Source: JAYWDA01 sp043779185 (GTDB lineage: Bacteria > Bdellovibrionota > Bdellovibrionia > Bdellovibrionales > Bdellovibrionaceae). Taken from it: a stretch of DNA of 6,843 nt. The stretch's first letter is position 1. Each line of letters begins with the position of its first letter. The notes under the pieces are model-generated. The model saw only the letters and a list, made by a program, of their open reading frames with translations. It was not told where the DNA came from and ran no database searches. Positions 1-5,582 of the stretch are shown here, piece after piece. The translations under genes were made by a program, and so were the position numbers. The stretch lies in assembly GCA_043779185.1 (NCBI GenBank), contig JAYWEQ010000080.1, forward strand, positions 1 to 6,843, read 5' to 3'.

Positions 1-45
1 CTCAGGAAGGCTCTGCGGCGATGACCGATCCGTGCCATTTATTCA

Positions 46-387
46 TTGGCTTTATTGACAGAGAATCTACTCAATGATTACCTTTTAAATGAGGTGAGAA
101 ATTCGGCTTTAATTGAATCACTTTTAGAAGCTGGCTTGTCTTATCGAGAGATTGCAAGAATTGCCAAATGTAGTCATGGAAGTGTCCACGCCCAGAAAAA
201 AGAATTCACAGCAAGAAAATCGAAAGAACAGCAGCAAAAATTAGACGAAATTCAGAAGCAAATCACTGATAATAAATCTGAAAGCCCAATTGATACGATG
301 AAGTCTATGAACGTCTCAGACGATGTGATTAAGCAAGTTCAGATTAAAATCGAAGCTTTGGCTTGCATAACTATATCAGTGCAATAG
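46..387 (+). CDS. Small helix-turn-helix protein, tail probably altered by a junction
   Basis: I do not recognise the family. The reading frame is open from position 25 after an in-frame TGA at 22-24. The best start available is TTG at 46, with another TTG at 55; neither has a visible Shine-Dalgarno sequence, so the start is weak. Residues about 31-52 (SYREIARIAKCSHGSVHAQ) look like a helix-turn-helix of the type seen in recombinase and small DNA-binding proteins. They are followed by a charged, Lys/Glu/Gln-rich, probably coiled-coil stretch (about 55-75). The last 10-12 residues (ending ALACITISVQ) are read from DNA that on the other strand encodes a conserved part of a CsoR-type repressor. 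That tail is therefore unlikely to be the original C-terminus, and the gene was probably longer or ended differently before a rearrangement near 352. Function beyond likely DNA binding is unknown. It could also be a non-expressed remnant. Confidence 0.5.
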   Translation: MALLTENLLNDYLLNEVRNSALIESLLEAGLSYREIARIAKCSHGSVHAQKKEFTARKSKEQQQKLDEIQKQITDNKSESPIDTMKSMNVSDDVIKQVQIKIEALACITISVQ

Positions 388-536
388 CGGCGATCTGCGA
401 TCATCCGCTCAAGCCCTTCGACTTGACCTTTAATTTTTTTTAAACGGACAAGTTGCGCTGAGTGGTTGGCATGCATTTCATCGCTAGCCACGTCTCCAAT
501 TGCATCCTGTGGTCCAGTCATTCTTTTTTTAGTCAC
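339..536 (-). pseudogene. Truncated CsoR/RcnR-family metal-sensing transcriptional repressor
   Basis: CsoR/RcnR (DUF156) proteins are all-helical repressors, usually about 85-105 residues, that release DNA on binding Cu(I), Ni or similar ligands. The core here is clear: HANHSAQLVRLKKIKGQVEG, then LERMIADRRYCTDIVMQAKA, matching the family helix 1 and the start of helix 2, including the first metal-ligand cysteine (C52). The homology ends at about residue 60 (position about 352). After five unrelated residues (SILI region) comes a stop, so the second half is absent, including the His and Cys that complete the C-H-C copper site. I saw no continuation in other frames of the adjacent DNA. The chosen start is GTG at 536, preceded by GAGAGG six bases upstream; ATG at 476 is an alternative. 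The gene is divergent from the HVHP protein and faces a CsoR-type operator, which fits its ancestral role as local regulator. As it stands it is probably non-functional. Confidence 0.8.
345..365. other. Probable rearrangement junction
   Basis: CsoR-family coding sequence read leftward stops making sense at about 352, and the rightward helix-turn-helix ORF runs into it from the other side. Both genes therefore seem cut at the same place. An AAGCTT hexamer (HindIII site) lies at 353-358, exactly around the breakpoint. That could be chance, or it could mean a join made in cloning or assembly. No inverted repeats, transposase fragments or target duplications are visible. Confidence 0.45.
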
Positions 537-557
537 AAAGTCCCTCTCGATCATTGA

Positions 558-584
558 TTGACAGCTACCATACAGGGGTATAGT
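558..584 (+). promoter_or_regulatory. Candidate promoter of the HVHP protein gene
   Basis: A perfect -35 hexamer TTGACA lies at 558-563 and a -10-like TATAGT (5 of 6) at 579-584. The spacer is only 15 bp, which is short for sigma-70. The CsoR-type operator covers the spacer and the -10, as expected for a repressor that blocks polymerase. Transcription would start near 590, giving a leader of about 35 bases. Confidence 0.5.
565..583. promoter_or_regulatory. CsoR-type operator
   Basis: The sequence CTACCATACAGGGGTATAG is an imperfect palindrome of the TACC...GGGGTA form known for CsoR sites (for example the Bacillus subtilis copZA operator, TACCCTA-N-GGGGGTATGG type, from memory). It lies between the divergent repressor remnant and the HVHP protein gene and overlaps the predicted -10. 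Position, symmetry and the neighbouring CsoR-family gene support each other. Confidence 0.65.
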
Positions 585-612
585 TGTAAAGGACATCTGA
601 AAAGATATCAAC

Positions 613-619
613 GAGGAGG
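613..619 (+). promoter_or_regulatory. Strong ribosome binding site
   Basis: GAGGAGG ends five bases before the ATG at 625. It is the strongest Shine-Dalgarno sequence in the window, suggesting high translation once the promoter is derepressed. Confidence 0.75.
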
Positions 620-624
620 CAAAA

Positions 625-1392
625 ATGAAAAATATACTTGCACTGGGTCTTGGATTATTAGCACTTTCGTCACATAGTTATGCCCACGAAACAGACGAGG
701 GGCCGGTGGCCTTAGAAATTTCTTCTAGCACCCCAATGAAGGCTGGAAAAAGTAGTTTAACTTTTCAGATGATTGAGACGAAAACAAAACATTTAATTTC
801 AGATAGCGATCTTAATGTCGCTCACGAAAAAAAATTGCACTTCATTATATATGATCCTTCACTAAGCCAGTTTCAGCATGTTCATCCAACCTATACCTCT
901 TCAAACGACTCCACTTGGGAGGTTGAAGTTAATTTTCAAGTGAATGGAAACTATTGGGCCTGGGCCCAAGGAGAACTTTCTTCGGATGGGTCTGAATTTT
1001 CAGCGCCAACAAGGCTCACTGTGACCGGAGGCGCTCCAGAACTTGCGGAACCGAATCTTTCGGACATCCGTAGCGGTGAAGACCGAAATTCTGTTATTAC
1101 ACTCTCAAAGACACCATTGAAGGCCGGAAAAATGTCGATGATTGAGCTTACCTTTAGCCGCAAAGATGGGTCTGTTCCGCAGCTGTCACCCTATCTTGGT
1201 GCTATTGCTCACATCGTAGCAACACCGACAGATGGAGATTCTTTAATTCATGTCCATCCCGTCCCTGGATCAACTCCAACAACGGCCATGCTTCACGTGA
1301 CTTTTCCAGATGCTGGTTTTTACAGATTATGGATTCAATTTAATGATGGTGGTGAGATTCACGTCGTCCCACTTTCTGTGGAAGTAAAATAA
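625..1392 (+). CDS. Secreted two-domain HVHP-motif protein, probably metal-binding
   Basis: This is a 255-residue exported protein. Residues 1-20 form a Sec signal peptide ending SYA, so the mature protein would begin with His-Glu. The rest is an internal duplication. Domain A (about 30-134) opens with STPMKAGKSSL and carries FQHVHP (H85, H87). Domain B (about 157-254) opens with KTPLKAGKMSM and carries LIHVHP (H209, H211). Each ends in a beta-rich segment (W.V.VNFQVNGNYWAW in A, HVTFPDAGFYRLWIQF in B). This is the pattern of small Ig-like periplasmic proteins often found beside copper and heavy-metal genes; I cannot give a verified family name. The paired His motifs, the possible N-terminal His ligand and the CsoR-type operator upstream together suggest a copper-responsive periplasmic metal-binding or chaperone role, by inference. 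The start is secure, with GAGGAGG five bases upstream. It appears monocistronic. Confidence 0.8.
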   Translation: MKNILALGLGLLALSSHSYAHETDEGPVALEISSSTPMKAGKSSLTFQMIETKTKHLISDSDLNVAHEKKLHFIIYDPSLSQFQHVHPTYTSSNDSTWEVEVNFQVNGNYWAWAQGELSSDGSEFSAPTRLTVTGGAPELAEPNLSDIRSGEDRNSVITLSKTPLKAGKMSMIELTFSRKDGSVPQLSPYLGAIAHIVATPTDGDSLIHVHPVPGSTPTTAMLHVTFPDAGFYRLWIQFNDGGEIHVVPLSVEVK

Positions 1393-1417
1393 GCAGGTTT
1401 TGACTTACTTATGCAAG

Positions 1418-1434
1418 GGGCGTTTTAAGCGCCC
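1418..1434. terminator. Hairpin in convergent gap (weak terminator candidate)
   Basis: GGGCG (1418-1422) pairs with CGCCC (1430-1434) around a 7-base loop, 26 bases past the stop of the HVHP gene. No T-run follows on either strand, so it is at best a weak intrinsic terminator. Confidence 0.4.
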
Positions 1435-1442
1435 TCACAAAC

Positions 1443-1462
1443 AATTGATGGCGCGCTCAATT
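1443..1462. terminator. Hairpin directly after the porin-like gene
   Basis: AATTGA (1443-1448) and TCAATT (1457-1462) form a perfect 6-bp stem with an 8-base GC-rich loop. It begins one base after the stop codon of the leftward porin-like gene. There is no clear U-tract. It could help end the five-gene operon or protect the mRNA 3' end. Confidence 0.3.
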
Positions 1463-1463
1463 C

Positions 1464-2642
1464 TTACAGTGGTAAATAAAATTGCACGAATCCAACATCA
1501 TCAAATACGCCGATGAAATCTTCTGCAGAAATTCCTAAGTGATTGTACATGTAGCCAATCCGAATAAATGCCTGATCATGAATAAATAGCTGAACACCCG
1601 TTGATAAAGATTTTTCATCTTTTACTCCCGGCCTTCCATCATGATACTGATCATACTGAAACTGAAGACTGACTTTTTGAGGTTTAATTATGTAATCAAG
1701 CCTCGAAAAATATCCTTTCGTTTGGTAATCCATTTTCATCTCTGGATCCCTGTCACGTCCTTGAGAATATTCAAGAGCTAAATCTAGCTTCCCCCATTTA
1801 ACTGAGTAATCTGCAGCCCCATGTTGTCGATACAAAAGTCTTGAGCGGTCGGCCATTCCTCCAGGGTGGCGAGATCGCCTTTGAGTGTTAGGCATATAAT
1901 CAGTGAAGTTTGCGTAGGACCAACTTTGGCCATCAAAATATGACAGTCCGATTTTTGAAGATGCTAATTTTTTACTTAATCTTAAAAAAACTGGAGCCGA
2001 ATTGTTTTTTGCACTTTTATTGACTGTCCCTATCGGCTTACCAGAAGAATCCATCACTGTTTCTTCTGTAAATTGCGGTCCGTCGGCGATCCCCAGGGTA
2101 TAGTCGATGTCTCCTAAAAATCCGGCGAGCTCCATGCCTCGATCCGTAATAAACCCCAAGTTCTTTCGAGTCAGAGGATAGATGGGATTAGCTGGTGCAT
2201 CGAGAACCGCGTCCACGCCCCATTTAAACCTGAAACGCCCAATCTTAAAAGCTGTCCCCGGAGGCAGAAATGGAATATTAGAAAAAATTCCGTAGACAAA
2301 ACCATGGTCGTCACCGACTTGATCTTCAATACCTGTTAACACTGAAGTTGGCAGGAGTTGCTCGGCTAATATTGAAATGTTATCACCGATGTTACCGGTA
2401 ATATTTAGCTCGTTCACATGCACGACTGTTCCAGGAACATTTGGACCAACCGCCATGTAACGAACGTCAAACAAAAGACCCAAATTCAACCCACCAAAAG
2501 TGCCAAGAGGGACGTCATTCTTAACCTCCTTTTCAGCTGGCTTATCAAGCTGGGGGCTTCCGAAATCAAACTCCTGAGCATTTATGGAGGGCGAAAAACA
2601 TATCCCACAAAACAGTATTGTCAATTTTAGACATCGACTCAT
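1464..2642 (-). CDS. Porin-like outer-membrane beta-barrel protein
   Basis: This is a 392-residue predicted outer-membrane barrel and the last gene of the five-gene operon. ATG at 2642 is chosen because GGGAG lies seven bases upstream and because it overlaps the previous stop as ATGA, a sign of translational coupling; an upstream ATG at 2672 lacks this support. Residues 1-22 are a signal peptide ending INA. The remainder has alternating hydrophobic and polar residues with repeated aromatic girdle residues, for example KIGRFRFKWGVD, LEYSQGRDRDPE, SLQFQYDQYHDGR and IRIGYMYNHLG. It ends in FVQFYLPL, close to the hydrophobic C-terminal strand of barrels. The size and the G-R-F-R-F-K-W type strand resemble phosphate-selective (OprO/OprP-like) or general porins. 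The substrate is not readable. Context suggests passage of an ion or a redox partner across the outer membrane. Confidence 0.75.
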   Translation of the reverse strand: MSRCLKLTILFCGICFSPSINAQEFDFGSPQLDKPAEKEVKNDVPLGTFGGLNLGLLFDVRYMAVGPNVPGTVVHVNELNITGNIGDNISILAEQLLPTSVLTGIEDQVGDDHGFVYGIFSNIPFLPPGTAFKIGRFRFKWGVDAVLDAPANPIYPLTRKNLGFITDRGMELAGFLGDIDYTLGIADGPQFTEETVMDSSGKPIGTVNKSAKNNSAPVFLRLSKKLASSKIGLSYFDGQSWSYANFTDYMPNTQRRSRHPGGMADRSRLLYRQHGAADYSVKWGKLDLALEYSQGRDRDPEMKMDYQTKGYFSRLDYIIKPQKVSLQFQYDQYHDGRPGVKDEKSLSTGVQLFIHDQAFIRIGYMYNHLGISAEDFIGVFDDVGFVQFYLPL

Positions 2643-3331
2643 ATTTTTCTCCCAAATATTTCTAACCACCATGCTTCGTACAAAGATCTTGCGGCCATAA
2701 AACCCCAGCCAACAACAGACATCATTCCGGCTATTGCCGAGAAAACTTCAAACTGGCTACCGGCGTATTTGATTGCCCACCAAGAAGGCACGTCCAATAG
2801 CCCTGCCGATAATGCCAAGGATATAAAGAAAATTTTCCAAAACTCTTTAAGTTTTGAGAAAATAAAGACCGTACTAGTTATAAAATACATTGTTCCATGA
2901 CCAAAGAAATGCGCATGCGACGTGGCCAAAAGCTTTGGTAAATTCATATAAAAAAAGTACTCCGATGTGGATTTGAAGGCCACTTTTGTGACCGCAAAAA
3001 CTTCAAGGAGCGCAAGCGCATGCACAAACCCATACGAAATAAAAGTCAGTGTCACGGCCACTTTGGCGCTGACCGGAAACTCTTGAATAAAAATCGGTGG
3101 CGTCCAAGACTTTCTTTTTTTTAAAAAAAAATATGCAAGGAGTGCTATTCCAAACAACAAGTACACCAAAAAAAAAGCCGTCGATATGTTGGCCTGCGGA
3201 AATAACGTTTGAGAAGACACAACTTGCGCTGAGTCTTGTGCACCGAGATCTAAGCCTTGCGCAGACCCGATACTCGGCTTCAACAAATTATAAGCTGCTA
3301 AGAGATACTGAGAAAGACCCATTTTTAGCAT
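2639..3331 (-). CDS. Polytopic inner-membrane protein with histidine cluster
   Basis: I do not recognise the family. The 230 residues show about five membrane segments: roughly 51-70, 88-114, 131-158, 165-190 and 196-222, preceded by a hydrophobic N-terminus that may be a signal or anchor and a KKRK turn after the first segment. Histidines lie within membrane helices: H104 in helix 2 (YGFVHALALLE) and H139, H141 and H145 in helix 3 (SHAHFFGHG). Such His pairs on adjacent helices are typical of b-type haem or metal sites in membrane redox proteins, so a quinol- or haem-linked electron-transfer role is possible (inference). Start: ATG 3331 lies only two bases after GGAG, whereas ATG 3322 lies eleven after it; either is possible. 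The gap to the upstream gene is 7 bp, and the stop overlaps the porin-like start (ATGA). Confidence 0.7.
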   Translation of the reverse strand: MLKMGLSQYLLAAYNLLKPSIGSAQGLDLGAQDSAQVVSSQTLFPQANISTAFFLVYLLFGIALLAYFFLKKRKSWTPPIFIQEFPVSAKVAVTLTFISYGFVHALALLEVFAVTKVAFKSTSEYFFYMNLPKLLATSHAHFFGHGTMYFITSTVFIFSKLKEFWKIFFISLALSAGLLDVPSWWAIKYAGSQFEVFSAIAGMMSVVGWGFMAARSLYEAWWLEIFGRKI

Positions 3332-3338
3332 ATCTCCG

Positions 3339-4091
3339 TCAGTTAAAGTTAAATTCTGCTTCCAATATTAATTGACTGTCATATTCCCTGTCTTTCGATA
3401 TTGGAACTTGGTATCCCAGGCCAAATGCGCTGTTCTCTTGAGCTTTAAACTTCCAAGCAAAAAGCGCATTTGCCAAAGACATATCTTTTGAGGCCTCGCC
3501 TCTGAATTCCAAAATTGGAAATATTTTCGCCGTCAATCGACTAACGAATGCGATTTCCCATTCGACCATTTTTTCCTGCGGATCATAATGAACAATGGAG
3601 TTAACTGAAACGACGGGGGCCCAAAGATAAGCGAATGAAACCCCCAATAGATGCTTATTTTGATTGTCGGTAGTAGGGCCCGTCGGAAATTCGACCTCTC
3701 CGATCAACGCAAGTCCATTTGCGCCTGAGTCCGATCTTAAGACTGCATATTGCAACATCATTTCCGTCATTTTTTTGCTACTGACTTTATCATTTCGCAG
3801 ATGGAGCCCCCATCTGTCGGCGACGCCTGCTTCCACATGAAAACCATAAGTGCCAGCAACCGAACCTATGTTCCGTTCCTGCAATGACATCAACCGAAGG
3901 CTTATTTCACCTGGTTCGTCGGGCATTCCCATGTGGGCCACAAACGGATGCACAAATGCATGGTGCCCCGCGGGAGAAGCTGCGTGTTCCTGACCTGTGT
4001 CAGCTTGGGGCTCATGGGCGAGGGCTAAGGATCCTGTCAACAATGCAGCCGATGCCACCAGCACAAACTTTTTTAATCTGAGCATATTCAT
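3339..4091 (-). CDS. His-rich outer-membrane beta-barrel protein
   Basis: This is a 250-residue exported protein of unassigned family. ATG at 4091 is chosen because GGAGG lies six bases upstream; the in-frame ATG at 4106 has no such site. Residues 1-25 are a signal peptide ending ALA, giving a mature N-terminus His-Glu-Pro. Residues 26-56 are rich in His and Met (H26, H36, H43, H44, H48, H53, M54, M56), a plausible metal-binding segment, then HMGMPDEPG leads into strands. From about 62 on, amphipathic beta strands with aromatic ends and G/D/N-rich turns follow (EISLRLMSL, YGFHVEAGVADRWGLHLR, LALIGEVEFPTGP, AFGLGYQVPIS, LILEAEFNFN), like small outer-membrane transporter-type barrels. It sits between the cytochrome/flavin genes and the membrane gene in one operon, so it may be the outer-membrane contact of a metal redox chain (inference). 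Its 5' end overlaps the cytochrome frame by 80 bases. Confidence 0.7.
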   Translation of the reverse strand: MNMLRLKKFVLVASAALLTGSLALAHEPQADTGQEHAASPAGHHAFVHPFVAHMGMPDEPGEISLRLMSLQERNIGSVAGTYGFHVEAGVADRWGLHLRNDKVSSKKMTEMMLQYAVLRSDSGANGLALIGEVEFPTGPTTDNQNKHLLGVSFAYLWAPVVSVNSIVHYDPQEKMVEWEIAFVSRLTAKIFPILEFRGEASKDMSLANALFAWKFKAQENSAFGLGYQVPISKDREYDSQLILEAEFNFN

Positions 4092-4950
4092 AACTGTCCT
4101 CCACATTTATTGCTTTTTTGTTGAATACAACTCGAATAATCATCAAAGACTTTTTTACGGCTTCGACGACTTGATCCGATTCAGTGACCAAATTCGCAGC
4201 TGCAGGTTGAATATCTTTATTAATTTGTATTGGGGAATCCGAAGTTTTTTCTTTAAACTGGTTTAAAAACTTTTCGTCGTTCAACGCCTTATTCAGCTTA
4301 TTTTTAATGAGCACAACATTCTTTATTTTCCCGGACAGATCAATTCCCACACCTACAATTAATTTTTCAGGATTTATGCTCGGCGTGGAGAAAAGCGCAA
4401 CCCCTACCCGCGTAGCCTTGCCGTCATTATCTTTTATTGCGAAGTAAAATGTCGGTACAGAATCCGCGTCGGCTAATTTTTTTCCTAAGTCCTTTTCAAT
4501 CTGTTTGGCCTGCTCGGGAAATAGTGTCCCCTCAAGGGACGAAAATTTTTTAGAGTCGGGAAATATCCTCTGAAGCTCTTTGACCGGCAACATAGATTCC
4601 TCGACGCGACTTAACCAATCGGTGGGCTTTTGCGGAGTTGAATTAAAATCCCCGGGGTTGGACTTAGCTTTAATTTCGTCAATGTTTATTGTGCCGTCTT
4701 TATCAGAATCTCTTTTTTCGATCGATGCAAATGCTCCGGGTGTCATGCCGAACCGCTGAAAGTCTTCGCCATAAGAATTGACCTGGGATCCGCCGCCCTT
4801 GCTATGACATAAACTGCAAGAGGTTACATAACCATATTTCTTTTCCCAAAGCCGTTTTTGAGATGGCAGGGCCCAAGATTTATTACTCAAAGCTGATGCC
4901 ATAATAATAACTGCAAAAAAAGAATAATAATTTATTTTTTTATTCCACAT
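4012..4950 (-). CDS. Cytochrome c with EF-hand and FMN-binding domain
   Basis: This is a 312-residue exported redox protein with a fusion not typical of either family. Residues 1-28 are a signal peptide (MASALSNKSWA). Residues 45-49, CSLCH, are a c-type haem attachment site in a context (CxLCHxxGGG...NSYGEDF) known from single-haem proteins that continue into a calcium loop. D81-E92 (DSDKDGTINIDE) is a complete EF-hand loop. Residues about 118-272 match the FMN_bind fold: LQRIFPDSKKF near its start, VGIDLSGKIKNVVLI in the core, and NLVTESDQVVEAV at the place of the SGATxTS flavinylation motif, keeping the acceptor Thr (T255). Flavin would be attached by ApbE, not seen here. The 33-residue tail after FNKK (from 280) has no counterpart in the paralogue and overlaps the next gene, so it may result from an indel at an A6 tract (4114-4119). 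Start: AGG eight bases upstream of ATG. It lies 8 bp after the first operon gene. Confidence 0.8.
   Translation of the reverse strand: MWNKKINYYSFFAVIIMASALSNKSWALPSQKRLWEKKYGYVTSCSLCHSKGGGSQVNSYGEDFQRFGMTPGAFASIEKRDSDKDGTINIDEIKAKSNPGDFNSTPQKPTDWLSRVEESMLPVKELQRIFPDSKKFSSLEGTLFPEQAKQIEKDLGKKLADADSVPTFYFAIKDNDGKATRVGVALFSTPSINPEKLIVGVGIDLSGKIKNVVLIKNKLNKALNDEKFLNQFKEKTSDSPIQINKDIQPAAANLVTESDQVVEAVKKSLMIIRVVFNKKAINVEDSYEYAQIKKVCAGGIGCIVDRILSPRP
4107..4119 (-). other. A6 tract with alternative stop (frameshift candidate)
   Basis: On the minus strand the cytochrome/flavin gene reads AAC AAA AAA GCA ATA through six A residues. With one A fewer it would read AAC AAA AAG CAA TAA and stop at 4109-4107, just upstream of the GGAGG of the next gene. 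This would end the protein like its paralogue, which ends FKKK. Sequencing error, a recent indel or ribosomal slippage are all possible. Confidence 0.4.
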
Positions 4951-4958
4951 TCTTGAAC

Positions 4959-5519
4959 CTACTTTTTCTTAAAAATTAAGCTAGATATTTTGATCGCCTT
5001 TTGTGCGGCCTTACTAACTGCGATGGATGCTTTTGGGGCCGCTTCAACCGGCTTGAAATCTTTGTTAGTCAAAAATGAATCCTTGGAAGATTTTCCTACG
5101 AACTGTTTTAAGAAATCATCCTTAGAAATTAATTGATTTTCTGAACTCTCCCAGATATCAATTTTTTTGATCTGGCCATCGTTTCCGATCGCTACCGATA
5201 TTTCCATAAGTCCATTATCTCCGGGTTCATCGACAAATAAAATGGCTCCTAAATTCTGTAAGCTACCTGGTGCAGCGACTTTTGACTGCGCCAAATAAAA
5301 TATCGGATTTTTCTCGTTAGACGCAATTTCTATTCCCTCAGCCTTTAAGTCAGAAATCTGATTCGGGCTCAGTGCCACTTGCTTTGATGTGAAGCTTTCG
5401 GCGGATGGCCAGGCCTGACGTAATCTGCGCTCCGGCCATTTCTTTTCATGTCCTTGAGCTAAATGGCAAAAAGTTAAAAGAAATGCAGCTACGTAGAAAA
5501 ATATTTTATTGCCTGCCAT
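4959..5519 (-). CDS. Periplasmic FMN-binding domain protein
   Basis: This is a 186-residue exported protein and the first gene of the five-gene operon. ATG at 5519 is preferred because GGAG lies six bases upstream. ATG at 5531, with AGGG seven bases upstream, would add four residues (MEIK) and cannot be excluded. Residues 1-23 are a signal peptide ending AQG, giving a mature His-Glu start. The rest follows the FMN_bind pattern and parallels the second half of the next gene: RLRQAWPSAESF, then LSPNQISDLKAEGIEI, YLAQSK, ISVAIGNDGQIKKIDIWES, DDFLKQFVGKSSKD and PKASIAVSKAAQKAI. In the last motif Ser165 stands where the covalently flavinylated Thr of SGATxTS would be, so covalent FMN attachment is uncertain. 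It likely carries electrons in the periplasm together with the neighbouring cytochrome/flavin protein (inference). The gap to that gene is 8 bp. Confidence 0.75.
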   Translation of the reverse strand: MAGNKIFFYVAAFLLTFCHLAQGHEKKWPERRLRQAWPSAESFTSKQVALSPNQISDLKAEGIEIASNEKNPIFYLAQSKVAAPGSLQNLGAILFVDEPGDNGLMEISVAIGNDGQIKKIDIWESSENQLISKDDFLKQFVGKSSKDSFLTNKDFKPVEAAPKASIAVSKAAQKAIKISSLIFKKK

Positions 5520-5553
5520 CTTTATCTCCATTAAGCGTCCCTAAAAAAAAAGT

Positions 5554-5582
5554 TTATTAGGCCACTCTCGGTATGTTCTAAA
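5554..5582 (-). promoter_or_regulatory. Weak candidate promoter of the five-gene operon
   Basis: On the minus strand TTTAGA (5582-5577, 4 of 6 to the -35) and TAATAA (5559-5554, 3 of 6 to the -10) are separated by 17 bp and lie about 35-60 bases upstream of the first gene. The match is modest and could be chance. Confidence 0.25.

Noticed and set aside
1..24. Reading frame LRKALRR followed by TGA at the window edge
   Set aside because: It might be the end of an upstream gene, but seven codons are too few to support a call.
951..1163. Leftward 70-residue ORF inside the HVHP gene
   Set aside because: It is wholly antisense to a clear exported protein, with no domain features or ribosome binding site.
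2418..2630. Rightward 70-residue ORF inside the porin-like gene
   Set aside because: It is antisense to a well-supported coding region and its composition looks random.
3097..3375. Rightward 92-residue ORF across the membrane protein gene
   Set aside because: It is antisense to the membrane protein and the end of the barrel gene, and has no recognisable feature.
4114..4119. Programmed -1 frameshift of the dnaX type (A AAA AAG) at the A6 tract
   Set aside because: The reading frame does not place codons as A AAA AAG, and the -1 frame ends soon at TGA; a one-base indel explains the overlap better.
3997..4266. Rightward 89-residue ORF opposite the cytochrome/flavin gene
   Set aside because: It is antisense to the FMN-binding region; its hydrophobic look is a complement effect.
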